DNA of 64,000 nucleotides from Collimonas rhizosphaerae (GTDB taxonomy: Bacteria; Pseudomonadota; Gammaproteobacteria; Burkholderiales; Burkholderiaceae_D), in the NCBI RefSeq assembly GCF_038896935.1, contig NZ_JBANDC010000017.1:1-64000 (forward strand). The letters run 5' to 3'. Shown here one piece after another: positions 25,684 to 33,098 of this stretch. The first letter of the stretch is position 1, and every line of letters starts with the position of its first letter. A model generated the notes under the pieces. That model saw only the letters and a list, made by a program, of their open reading frames with translations. It was not told the DNA's origin and searched no databases. Both the position numbers and the translations under genes were made by a program.

Positions 25684-26805
25684 TTAAAACCGGTGCAGGA
25701 TGCCGGCTTGCAAGCCGACCAGGTTCTTGCCGTTGATGTCGGCGCCGGCCAGGTTGGCAGTGGGACCGGCTGAGCCGCTAAAACGGAAGCCGGCATTCGC
25801 ATCGTTCTTCATGTAGCTGGCGAAACCATACAGCGTGGTCCTTTTGGATAAATCGTAGTAAGTCCCAAGGTTGCCGCCCTGCGCGCCCGAATCCCGGTGC
25901 GAAGTATCCTGCATCACGCCATACAAGGCGCCGATCCGCCATTGGGGACTGAGGCGATAGTCCGCCGAAACCTGGTAAATGTCATACATGCGCTGCACAT
26001 CCGCATTGGCGCCGGCAAAGGCATTGCCTGGAATGCTGACATTATTCAGGATGGCTGCGGCGGTATTGCCATTGGCATTGCTTGTGACGTTGTTGCTGCG
26101 TACATAGGCGAGATACAGCTTGCCCTTGCCGTAGTCGTAATTGGCGTACAGGTTGTGGTAAACCACTTTCTCCGAAAACTGCGCGCGCGCCGCCGGCTTG
26201 GCCCACAGTCCGGCGTAACCGATGCGGTACGGCCCCATGCTGTAGTCAAGCCCGAGCTGGTACACGCCGCGTGCTCCCAGGCTTTCGCCTGCGGTTTCAG
26301 TCAGCGCGTAATGCGCATCGAACTGGAAACCGGCCATGCGCGGCGATTTGTACGAGAGGTCGTTGTCGTAGCGCGACGGCACGCCAAAGGTGTTGATGAC
26401 CGAGCCGTAGGTAGTGCGCTCGGTATAGTCGATGGCGCCGCCGATGAAGAATACGATGCTGTTCTGGCGCCCGATGCGGAACTCGCCCGCCGGCGTATTC
26501 ATGCCGATCCATGCCTGGCGGTCGAACAGCCGGCTGGAATCCGCCGCGCCGCCGGTGTTGGCGTTCAGTCCCTGCTCCAGCGTGAACCTGGTCTGGTAGC
26601 CTCCGCCCAGTTCTTCCATGCCGCGCAAGCCGAGCCGGCTGCGCAAGATGGCGCCGTCGTTGAGGCCGGTGACGCTGTTGCCGCTGCTGCTGTGGATGTA
26701 GCCGAGGTACTGGTCCAGGTCGCCATACAGGGTGACGCTGGGTTCTGCCTGCGCCAGCGCCGCGCAGCCGGCGAGGCTGCAGGCAGCGACGAATTTCTTC
26801 TTCAT
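25684..26805 (-). CDS. Outer-membrane porin (general porin, betaproteobacterial type)
   Basis: 373 aa. Signal peptide MKKKFVAACSLAGCAALAQA, then 'EPSVTLYGDLDQYLGYIHSS', the typical first strand of 16-stranded betaproteobacterial trimeric porins. It includes the 'SRLGLRGMEELGGGYQTRFTLEQG' strand-turn-strand, the 'RQAWIGMNTPAGEFRIGRQ' segment and a C-terminal Phe (LQAGILHRF) for barrel insertion. The ATG at 26805 has GGAG upstream; a longer frame begins at 26874 without a signal peptide. It lies between the catabolic genes and two MHS symporters, consistent with outer-membrane entry of the same substrate. Confidence 0.9.
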   Translation of the reverse strand: MKKKFVAACSLAGCAALAQAEPSVTLYGDLDQYLGYIHSSSGNSVTGLNDGAILRSRLGLRGMEELGGGYQTRFTLEQGLNANTGGAADSSRLFDRQAWIGMNTPAGEFRIGRQNSIVFFIGGAIDYTERTTYGSVINTFGVPSRYDNDLSYKSPRMAGFQFDAHYALTETAGESLGARGVYQLGLDYSMGPYRIGYAGLWAKPAARAQFSEKVVYHNLYANYDYGKGKLYLAYVRSNNVTSNANGNTAAAILNNVSIPGNAFAGANADVQRMYDIYQVSADYRLSPQWRIGALYGVMQDTSHRDSGAQGGNLGTYYDLSKRTTLYGFASYMKNDANAGFRFSGSAGPTANLAGADINGKNLVGLQAGILHRF

Positions 26806-26874
26806 GACATCTCCGTTTGGTTTGTTTTTATGATTTATTGCATGGAACTGCTGGCCTGACGGCCTTCGGGACAA

Positions 26875-27027
26875 CTATTCGCTATAGCATGGATGCCGGC
26901 GCGCAGCGGCGGCATCCAAGGCAAGCGAAATGCGGAAGTACGCGCCGTATGCCGCGGGTGGGCGGCTATCCGGCGGATACGGGTGCGGGCCGTTCGGCGC
27001 CGGGACGGATGTTGGGTGTCGGGTCAT
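26875..27027 (-). CDS. Possible small ORF with strong ribosome-binding site (doubtful)
   Basis: A 50-codon reading frame, Pro/Ala-rich (MTRHPTSVPAPNGPHPYPPD...), ends at TAG 26875-26877. Its only strong point is AAGGAG 5 nt before the ATG. It fills most of the 289-bp gap between the TIM-barrel gene and the porin gene. The composition resembles out-of-frame G+C-rich noise, so it may be a leader peptide, a remnant of a deleted gene start, or nothing. No family recognised. The rest of the gap holds only short G+C hairpins and the porin Shine-Dalgarno sequence. Confidence 0.22.
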   Translation of the reverse strand: MTRHPTSVPAPNGPHPYPPDSRPPAAYGAYFRISLALDAAAARRHPCYSE

Positions 27028-27094
27028 GCTGTCTCCTTGCTGAAGCTGCGTTGTTTTTATTGTTTGCAGCGTTTGTTTTATGTTGGGCCGGCGG

Positions 27095-27982
27095 TTAAGC
27101 CATGGTCGGGTGTCCCGCTGTCGGCTGGCGCACCTGCAGGCTGCGCCGCAAGACCTGGTCGGTCACCCACTTGGCGGCGCGATGGGCGCGGCGGGCTACG
27201 ATGTCGGGCGAAAGCTGCAGGTAATCGTCATTGAACACTTCGAAACTGTAGTCGCCCCGATAACCGCCCCGGTCCAGCCGCCGCAACAGATCGGACAACT
27301 CTTTCGAATGCGCCCCTTCGCCCGGAAACACCCGCAGGTGCCGCGCCGTTTCCAGCCGTTCTTCCGCACTGCGGATGTCGCGCCACATGAAATCGGACAG
27401 CTGCACCAGCGCGATCTTGTCGCTCGGAATATCTTGCAGTCCGTCGAGGTCGGCCTGGTTGGCGAGCATGTGGAAGGAGTCGAGCACCACGCCCAGGTTG
27501 GCGTGGTCGGCCAGTTCCACCGCTTCCCACGACTGCGCATACTGGTTGACATGGCGGCCCCAGGACAGCGCTTCGTAACCGACCCGCACGCCGAGCGGCA
27601 CCGCCAGCGTCGCCAGCTTGGCCAAGTGGCGCGCGATCAACGGCAGTTCGCCGCTGGCGTGGCTGGAAGTGCTGGAACACACCATCAGCAGCGGCGCGCC
27701 GACTGCCTGGCACACTTGCAGCATGTTCTTGGCGATGTCCAGCTTGTATTCATGCAAGGCGCCTGACAAACCTTCAAAATCGCGCATGACCTGGATTCCC
27801 GTGACGCGGATCCCGCTCGCCTTGACCAGGCGTACCGCCTGCTCCAGGCCGCCGGGATGGCCGGCCAGGTCCTTGGCCCACAGCATGATCTGCGAAAATC
27901 CCGCCGCCTTGGAGGCGCTCAGTTTCGATTCCAGCGGCCCGGCCAGGGTGATGCTGTCCATGCCGAAATTGCTCAGGTTCAT
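27095..27982 (-). CDS. TIM-barrel sugar isomerase-like protein, probable 3-dehydroshikimate dehydratase (N-domain of QuiC type)
   Basis: 295 aa, AP-endonuclease-2/xylose-isomerase-like TIM barrel: 'FSQIMLWAKDLAGHPGG', 'LLMVCSSTSSHASG', 'VRVGYEALSWGRHVNQY', 'LGVVLDSFHMLANQADL' and 'YSFEVFNDDY'. The Glu, Asp-x-x-His and Glu positions match the metal site of bacterial 3-dehydroshikimate dehydratases, which make protocatechuate. The ATG at 27982 overlaps the shikimate dehydrogenase stop (ATGA) and has GGAGG upstream. In two-domain QuiC1 enzymes this barrel is fused to an HPPD-like domain; here that domain appears to be the separate gene at 28820-29719. Confidence 0.75.
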   Translation of the reverse strand: MNLSNFGMDSITLAGPLESKLSASKAAGFSQIMLWAKDLAGHPGGLEQAVRLVKASGIRVTGIQVMRDFEGLSGALHEYKLDIAKNMLQVCQAVGAPLLMVCSSTSSHASGELPLIARHLAKLATLAVPLGVRVGYEALSWGRHVNQYAQSWEAVELADHANLGVVLDSFHMLANQADLDGLQDIPSDKIALVQLSDFMWRDIRSAEERLETARHLRVFPGEGAHSKELSDLLRRLDRGGYRGDYSFEVFNDDYLQLSPDIVARRAHRAAKWVTDQVLRRSLQVRQPTAGHPTMA

Positions 27983-28827
27983 ATCGCCTCCAAGACCCGG
28001 AACGCATCCGAGGACACGCCCGGCCAGCCGAACAGCTCCAGGTATAGAGGCGCCTGCTCTATCATCATCTCGCGCCCTTTCTGGATGCGGCAGCCGCGCC
28101 GTTGCGCCTCTGCCAGCAGCCGGGTCATTTCTATCTTCATGCCGCAATCGGCGACGATGCAGGACGGTGCAATCCCTTCCAGGTCGAGCGGCAACGGATC
28201 GTCCGGGCTCATGCCAAGCGGCGTCGAATTGACCACCAGCTGGTAGCCGGCGGCAGACGGCGTGCCGATCACCACTTCCGTCTCTGCAAACATGTCCTGC
28301 AGGCGCCGCTGCAACGCTTCGGCCTGCTCGCGCCGCGTGTCATAAATGGCGACATGGCCGATCCCGCGCGCCGCCAGCGCCGCCGCCACCGCGCAGCCGA
28401 CGCCGCCGCTGCCGACCACCAGCGCCCTGGCACGCGGCCAGTCGAACGGCGCACCGGCGCAAGTGCGGTCGAAAGCGCGGATGAAACCTTCGCCGTCGAT
28501 CAGGTCGCCGACCAGGGTCTGTCCATCCTGGCTTCTATAGATGGCGTTGCAAGCGCCGGCCAGCACCGCGCGCGGCGTCGGCCGGTCTACCGCGGCAACG
28601 CTCATCGGCTTATGCGGGATCGACACCAGGATGCCGCCCACATTCTCTGCCGCCATCAGCATGCGCACCGCGGCGAGATAGCCTGACGGCGCGATCTTGA
28701 GCGGAATCACGCGGGCATCGATGCCGTGCCGCTTGAAATAGGCGTTGAACAGGGCCGGCGCCTTGACCTGCTCGACCGGCCAGCCGATTACCGGAAAAAT
28801 CCGGGTGCTGCCGGAAATCTCAAGCAT
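27979..28827 (-). CDS. Shikimate dehydrogenase-like protein (AroE/QuiB family)
   Basis: 282 aa. N-terminal substrate domain 'RIFPVIGWPVEQVKAPALFN' in place of the usual SPS motif, and 'GGILVSIPHKPMSVAAVD' with the catalytic Lys. The C-terminal Rossmann motif 'ALVVGSGGVGCAVAAALAARG' is followed by 'LVVNSTPLGMSPDD'. Departure from the biosynthetic SPS/NVTxPxK motifs and the position between a dehydratase and an HPPD-like gene suggest a catabolic role, oxidising shikimate or quinate to the 3-dehydro compound. The ATG at 28827 has AGGAG 7 nt upstream and overlaps the upstream gene by 8 bp. Confidence 0.82.
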   Translation of the reverse strand: MLEISGSTRIFPVIGWPVEQVKAPALFNAYFKRHGIDARVIPLKIAPSGYLAAVRMLMAAENVGGILVSIPHKPMSVAAVDRPTPRAVLAGACNAIYRSQDGQTLVGDLIDGEGFIRAFDRTCAGAPFDWPRARALVVGSGGVGCAVAAALAARGIGHVAIYDTRREQAEALQRRLQDMFAETEVVIGTPSAAGYQLVVNSTPLGMSPDDPLPLDLEGIAPSCIVADCGMKIEMTRLLAEAQRRGCRIQKGREMMIEQAPLYLELFGWPGVSSDAFRVLEAI

Positions 28828-29719
28828 GCTGCGGCTCCTGGCGGCTGGCATCTTGGCGGCTGACTACCAGTTCAAAACTGATCCCGCTTTTATAGAGCTG
28901 CGTCAATGCGCCCTTTTCGCTCGCCTGCGCCGGCTCGCGGTCGATGAACACGATGCCTCTCTGCTTGAGCTGCCGCACCGCGTCCAGCACGTCCGGCGCG
29001 CCCAGGCCGACCCGTACCAGCTGTTCATCCCATTGCAGGCCGGCGGCGCCTTCGGGCGGCTCCACCAGCTGCAGGTAAAAACTGTGGCAAGGGCTTTCCA
29101 GCAAGACGCCTTTCGGCAGGACGCCGAAATAGCGGCCTTGCGGCAGCGGCCGGAAGTCCATCAGCTGCTGGTAAAAATCGATCCATTCCGGCGCGCGGTC
29201 GCGGCCTATGGTTTGCACCACGCCAAAGAAATGCATGCCGGCGAGCGCCGGCGGATTGGCCGGCGCGTTCAGGATCGGCTTGAAGTCGACGTCGTAGATG
29301 GAAAAATCGCGAAAGCGGTCGACAAAATACAGGATCGAATCGCCGACGCCATGCACGCCGGGAATATTCAGCTCCATCACGCCGGCCCGCGTCTGGATCG
29401 CCCACGCGCCCATCTCGATCGCGTGGCGGTAGGCAGCGTCAGCGTCGCGCACCCGCAGTGCAATCGCGCTGATGACGGTCGCTTGCGGTTCACCGCCGGC
29501 CTGCGGCAACGAGGATGGATCGGCGTTGACGATCACGTTCATCCTGCCCTGGCGGTACAAGGTCACTTCACGCGAGCGATGGCGGGCGGTCGGCACAAAT
29601 CCCATCTGCTCCAGCAAAGCGCCCAGCGCCAGCGGCTGGGCGCTGGCATATTCGATGAATTCGATGCCGTCTATGCCGAGCGGATTATTCGGTTCCGGAT
29701 TGTGTTCTTGCGCAGTCAT
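28820..29719 (-). CDS. VOC-fold protein resembling 4-hydroxyphenylpyruvate dioxygenase (C-domain of QuiC type)
   Basis: 299 aa with tandem vicinal-oxygen-chelate modules. The first, 'GIDGIEFIEYASAQPLALGALLEQMGF', is followed by 'REVTLYRQGRMNVIVN'. The second, 'LAGMHFFGVVQTIGRDRAPEWIDFYQQLMDF', has a candidate metal His, another in 'ESPCHSFYLQLVEPP', and Glu in 'SGISFELVVSR'. This pattern is that of the HPPD-like domain fused to 3-dehydroshikimate dehydratase in QuiC1 proteins. A genuine HPPD is about 350 aa or more and ends with a conserved helix not seen here. First gene of the unit; AAGGA precedes its ATG. Confidence 0.7.
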   Translation of the reverse strand: MTAQEHNPEPNNPLGIDGIEFIEYASAQPLALGALLEQMGFVPTARHRSREVTLYRQGRMNVIVNADPSSLPQAGGEPQATVISAIALRVRDADAAYRHAIEMGAWAIQTRAGVMELNIPGVHGVGDSILYFVDRFRDFSIYDVDFKPILNAPANPPALAGMHFFGVVQTIGRDRAPEWIDFYQQLMDFRPLPQGRYFGVLPKGVLLESPCHSFYLQLVEPPEGAAGLQWDEQLVRVGLGAPDVLDAVRQLKQRGIVFIDREPAQASEKGALTQLYKSGISFELVVSRQDASRQEPQHA

Positions 29720-29803
29720 GCTGATCCTTGGCTGAAATGGTCAGGCCAAGTATAGAAAGGCCATTTCGAGAAAAACAGCCTCAAAAACGTGTAATACTGC
29801 ACT

Positions 29804-29824
29804 AATCGCGCAGATGGAGCGATT
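29804..29824. promoter_or_regulatory. Candidate IclR (PcaR-like) operator in the divergent promoter region
   Basis: AATCGC-N9-GCGATT inverted repeat. Its left arm lies in CACTAATCGCGCAG, close to the published PcaR site core TAATCGCAC (from memory). It lies 27 bp ahead of the IclR gene ATG. A further inverted repeat, GAAATGG-N20-CCATTTC (29734-29767), lies nearer the HPPD-like gene. Both could serve the divergent promoters. Confidence 0.4.
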
Positions 29825-29850
29825 GGCGCGCATTTTTGGAGTTATTTGGC

Positions 29851-30633
29851 ATGAAGAAACCGGAATTGGTGGAAATAGAGGTCGCCAAGCGCGACCTGAT
29901 CGATGGCTTGATCAAAGGCATCGATGTGATCACCGCCTTCAACGACGACACGGTGCGCCTGACGGCAAGCGAGCTGGCGGAAAAAGTCGCGCTGAGCCGC
30001 AGCGCCGCACGCCGCTACCTGCTGACGCTGGTGCATATCGGCCTGGCGGCAACCGACGGCCGCAGTTTCTGGCTCACGCCCAAGGTGCTCAACCTGGGGC
30101 GTTCCTACCTCGACTCGGCGCGGCTGCCGCGCGCCATCGTGCCATTCCTGCAGCGGCTTACCTTGCAGCTGCAGGAATCGACCAATTATTCGGTGCTGGA
30201 AGGCGACGACGTGGTCTACGTCAGCCGTGTCAATGCGCCGCGCCTGCTGACCACCGGCTTCGAGCCTGGCACCCGCTTGCCGGCCTACACTTCGACTGCC
30301 GGCCGGGTGCTGCTGTCGGCCTTGCCGGACGTCGACTTGCGGGCCTACCTGGACCGCATCGAACTGATCGCCTACACCCACCTGACTGTAATGGACAAGG
30401 AACAGCTGTTCCAGGAACTGATTGCAATCCGCGAAGACGGTTTCGGCGTCACCGAAAACCAGTATGAAATCGGGCTGCGCGGCATCTCGGTGCCGATCAA
30501 GAGCCGCCGCGGCGCCCTGATCGGCGCCTTGAGCGTGTCGATGTTGATCTCGGCCTGCTCAAAGGCCGAAGCGACGGCGCGCTGCCTGCCGGCGCTGCAG
30601 GCTACCGCCAATACCTTGATGATGTGGGTTTGA
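29851..30633 (+). CDS. IclR-family transcriptional regulator (PcaR/PobR-like)
   Basis: 260 aa. N-terminal winged helix 'RDLIDGLIKGIDVITAFNDD...LTASELAEKVALSRSAARRYLLTL' and C-terminal effector domain 'SVLEGDDVVYVSRVNAPRLLTTGFEPGTRLPAYTSTAGRVLLSALP', the hallmark of the PcaR/PcaU/PobR subgroup. It is divergent from the quinate/shikimate-type genes and probably controls them in response to an aromatic or hydroaromatic acid. The ATG at 29851 has GGAG 9 nt upstream; a TTG five codons earlier is less likely. A second IclR regulator of the same subgroup is encoded at 34090-34905. Confidence 0.88.
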   Translation: MKKPELVEIEVAKRDLIDGLIKGIDVITAFNDDTVRLTASELAEKVALSRSAARRYLLTLVHIGLAATDGRSFWLTPKVLNLGRSYLDSARLPRAIVPFLQRLTLQLQESTNYSVLEGDDVVYVSRVNAPRLLTTGFEPGTRLPAYTSTAGRVLLSALPDVDLRAYLDRIELIAYTHLTVMDKEQLFQELIAIREDGFGVTENQYEIGLRGISVPIKSRRGALIGALSVSMLISACSKAEATARCLPALQATANTLMMWV

Positions 30634-30697
30634 TCGCGTCCGGCTTTTGCTCAGCCGCTCAAGCCAGACCTGCATTCCAGTCGACGATCAAACAAAT

Positions 30698-30726
30698 TTG
30701 ACAATTAATACAAAATTTTGTATATT
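30698..30726 (+). promoter_or_regulatory. Consensus sigma70 promoter with overlapping 16-bp palindrome (toxin-antitoxin operon)
   Basis: TTGACA (30698-30703), a 17-nt spacer and TATATT (30721-30726). ATACAAAATTTTGTAT (30708-30723) is a perfect palindrome that covers the spacer and enters the -10 box: the classic position for autorepression by the antitoxin. The predicted toxin start (TTG 30734) lies 8 nt beyond the -10 box, implying a very short leader or a leaderless message. Confidence 0.75.
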
Positions 30727-30733
30727 CAACTCA

Positions 30734-31071
30734 TTGACTGATCCCAAACCGGTTGAATTTCGAGGCAGTTCCCTTGATGACCTTCGCACCTTTCCCATAT
30801 CGGCGCGACGTGAGGCAGGACACCAGCTCGATCAGGTGCAACAAGGCCATGAGCCAGACGACTGGAAGCCGATGCCAACGATTGGGCAAGGCGTCAGAGA
30901 AATCCGAATTCGAGATGCGAGCCGCGCGTTTCGTGTCGTCCATGTAGCGAATTCGCCGATGCGATCTACGTGCTTCATTGCTTCCAGAAGAAGCCCCAGA
31001 AGACCGGCAAGCCGGATCTGGAGTTGGCCGAGAACCGTTACCGCGACCTCATGAAGGAATTAGGAAAATGA
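30734..31071 (+). pseudogene. HigB-like (RelE superfamily, Gp49-type) toxin, frameshifted
   Basis: The first frame reads TDPKPVEFRGSSLDDLRTFP... to 'VREIRIRDASRAFRVVHVAN' at about 30950. The family sequence then continues only in the next frame: 'FADAIYVLHCFQKKPQKTGK' to 'ENRYRDLMKELGK', ending at TGA 31069-31071. One base seems missing in GCGAATTCGCC at about 30948-30955. All other parts of the toxin are intact, so the lesion is recent or a sequencing error. The final TGA overlaps the antitoxin ATG (ATGA), as in an intact operon. Confidence 0.8.
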
Positions 31072-31349
31072 GTAAGAAACAATACGCCAGCGTCTGGGAC
31101 GCTATCGAAGACACTCCCGAAGAAGCCGAAAACATGAAGCTGCGTTCGAGCTTGATGATGGCACTGAAAGCACACCTTGAGCGTACCGGCCTGAGTCAGT
31201 TGCAAGCCGCCAAATTGTTCGGCGTCACACAACCGCGCATCTCTGACCTCATGCGCGGCAAAATCAACCTGTTCGGCCTGGATGCCCTGGTTAACATGGC
31301 CGCTGCCGCTGGCATGCACATCGAAATGCGCCTGCTGGAAGCAGCTTAG
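31068..31349 (+). CDS. HigA-like XRE-family antitoxin
   Basis: 93 aa. After 'SKKQYASVWDAIEDTPEEAENMKLRSSLM' comes a helix-turn-helix 'GLSQLQAAKLFGVTQPRISDLMRGKI' and 'DALVNMAAAAGMHIEMRL', matching the HigA antitoxins that follow Gp49-type toxins. The ATG overlaps the toxin stop. It should bind the palindrome at 30708-30723 and repress the operon. With the toxin frameshifted, it may survive as an orphan antitoxin able to neutralise related toxins. Confidence 0.85.
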   Translation: MSKKQYASVWDAIEDTPEEAENMKLRSSLMMALKAHLERTGLSQLQAAKLFGVTQPRISDLMRGKINLFGLDALVNMAAAAGMHIEMRLLEAA

Positions 31350-31504
31350 CCGTAATGCCTCGCGTTTCAAATCACCCGTGCTCGCATTTGACGGTGTTTT
31401 CGATTCAAAATACCGGGGCAATCGTCCTTTTCGTGTGTTGGTGCCAACACTTTTTTGCGGAACATCGGATGTGCACCCATAGGAGGACCATATAACTGTG
31501 CCAG

Positions 31505-31642
31505 TCACATCTGCACGAGCTTGGCTGACAAGTTATAGATCTTGAGGGCCTCGCGGCGCCCGAGTTTGCCAATGCGAATATCCGTGCACAGCTGGATTTT
31601 AAATTGCGAGCCATGCCGCTGATAAGGTCCTCTTGCTGACAT
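31505..31642 (-). pseudogene. Transposase N-terminal remnant with nonsense mutation
   Basis: A 45-codon frame starts at ATG 31642 behind an excellent Shine-Dalgarno (AGGAGGAG, 7 nt). It reads SARGPYQRHGSQFKIQLC... 'IRIGKLGRREALKIYNLSA', like the helix-turn-helix start of IS3-type OrfA transposases. It stops at TGA where the family usually has Trp (Leu-Gln-Leu-Trp); reading through gives Leu-Ala-Gln before similarity ends. No terminal inverted repeats were found. The rest of 31350-31806 shows no other gene. Confidence 0.6.
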
Positions 31643-31806
31643 GGTGTCGCTCCTCCTAAGAAGGCTCGACAAGCGTATCACGTCATCCCATGGCCTTGGT
31701 CCAGCCCGAGGGGCACTCCAGAGGTAGGTCCGTTTAAAACGACAACCTTATATTTTATTTGGGTCTCGATCTGGGAACACTTGTGCGAGCCTTGAACGTC
31801 AACTCA

Positions 31807-32190
31807 TCAGTACCTCGGCTCATAGCTGCGCACTTCGAGATTGTGCCCATCCGGGTCGTAGAAATACCAGGCGTCGGCCATGCCGCGCGCACCCTGAGAC
31901 TTCGCCAACGGCCCGCCTTTGCGGTCGAATGGGCTGCTGCCAAACGCTATCGATCGTTCAACAAGATGGCGGTGCACCGCCTCGAAGCTGGCGCGGTCAA
32001 GACAAAAAGCCAAGTGCACTGGATCGCGCGGCGTCTCGCCCATCAGGTCGAGCGTGAAGCTTTCGTTCACCCGCACGAGTTCGAACGGACCCTCGCGTCC
32101 TTGGTGGCGGAAGCCGAGCACTTCTTGATAAAAATGAGCTGACCCAGCCGGATCGCGTACCCGCAGGATGATGTGATCGAGGGTTACCAT
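31807..32190 (-). CDS. VOC-family (glyoxalase/bleomycin-resistance-like) protein
   Basis: 127 aa, one VOC unit: 'TLDHIILRVRDPAGSAHFYQEVLGF' with a candidate metal-binding His, 'DPVHLAFCLD' with the second His, and 'ADAWYFYDPDGHNLEVRSY' with the closing Glu. Resembles small dioxygenase- or fosfomycin-resistance-like members; the true substrate is unknown. It follows the SDR gene by 31 bp on the same strand and is probably co-transcribed with it. Expression probably depends on the divergent LysR gene. Confidence 0.8.
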   Translation of the reverse strand: MVTLDHIILRVRDPAGSAHFYQEVLGFRHQGREGPFELVRVNESFTLDLMGETPRDPVHLAFCLDRASFEAVHRHLVERSIAFGSSPFDRKGGPLAKSQGARGMADAWYFYDPDGHNLEVRSYEPRY

Positions 32191-32221
32191 GATGTTCCTT
32201 TCAATGCGCTGACAGAATCGT

Positions 32222-33007
32222 TCACGTCATGACGCGGCCACCCGCGACATCCAACGTGATGCCAGTGATCCATGACGCAGCCGCTGACAGCAAAAATAGT
32301 GCAGCCGACGCAATGTCGTCGGGTTGACCGAGCCGGCCCAGCGGAAATGCCTCCAGCATGCGTTGCTGTTGTTCGAACGGCATGCGCTGAGCGGTACGTT
32401 CGGTCAGTACAGCCGAAGGTGAAATGCAGTTCACACGTACACCATGCCGCCCTACCTCGTTAGCGGCGTGACGTGTCAGCATGATTACACCCGCCTTGGC
32501 TGCCCCATAGCCGGCCGGTGCTCCCGACGCGACTCTTCCACCCGCCGAAGCCATGGTGACGATGCTGCCGCCGCCGCGCGCTATCATCGCTGGCAGGAAA
32601 GACTTGAGCGTGAAGAATGTTGAGGTCAGGTTGTTGTCGATGCTTGAGCGCCAATCCTGTTCGGTGATGTCGGCCAATGCGACGGGGCGTCCGCTGCCGC
32701 CGCCGGCAAATGCCAGCAGCAGCTCGGGCGCACCGAAGTCGGCCTCTATGGCGACCCGCATGCGTTCGACGGAAGCCAGATCGGCGCAGTCGGCTATCGC
32801 CGCGAGAGCTTCGCCGCCATGTGAACGGATTGCGGCCACGGTAGCGTCGACGGCATCGCGGCCGCGGCCGTTGACAGCGACCCGTACGCCGCAGCGGGCT
32901 AGTGCCAGGCAAGCGGCAGCACCGATCCCGCGCGAACCACCTGTAACAAGGGCCACCTTGCCGCGTAGGTCGGGGTAGGTTGGAACAAGGTTGTCTGGTT
33001 CGGTCAT
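32222..33007 (-). CDS. Short-chain dehydrogenase/reductase (FabG-like)
   Basis: 261 aa. Cofactor motif TGGSRGIG, the usual NNAG replaced by 'LLAFAGGGSGRP', catalytic Ser and Tyr-x-x-x-Lys in 'SIVTMASAGG' and 'YGAAKAG', C-terminal 'ASWITGITLDVAGGRV'. A classical SDR oxidoreductase with unknown substrate. Divergent from the LysR gene at 33099; the 91-bp gap contains ATGATTT and AAATCAT arms about 32 bp apart that could serve a LysR tetramer. Confidence 0.85.
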   Translation of the reverse strand: MTEPDNLVPTYPDLRGKVALVTGGSRGIGAAACLALARCGVRVAVNGRGRDAVDATVAAIRSHGGEALAAIADCADLASVERMRVAIEADFGAPELLLAFAGGGSGRPVALADITEQDWRSSIDNNLTSTFFTLKSFLPAMIARGGGSIVTMASAGGRVASGAPAGYGAAKAGVIMLTRHAANEVGRHGVRVNCISPSAVLTERTAQRMPFEQQQRMLEAFPLGRLGQPDDIASAALFLLSAAASWITGITLDVAGGRVMT

Positions 33008-33098
33008 GGCAGGTCTCGATTGAATGATTTACGCCAGATTACAAACTGATTAGACTAAAATCAAATCATCAATTATTGGTCAACCCATCAAAAATAAG

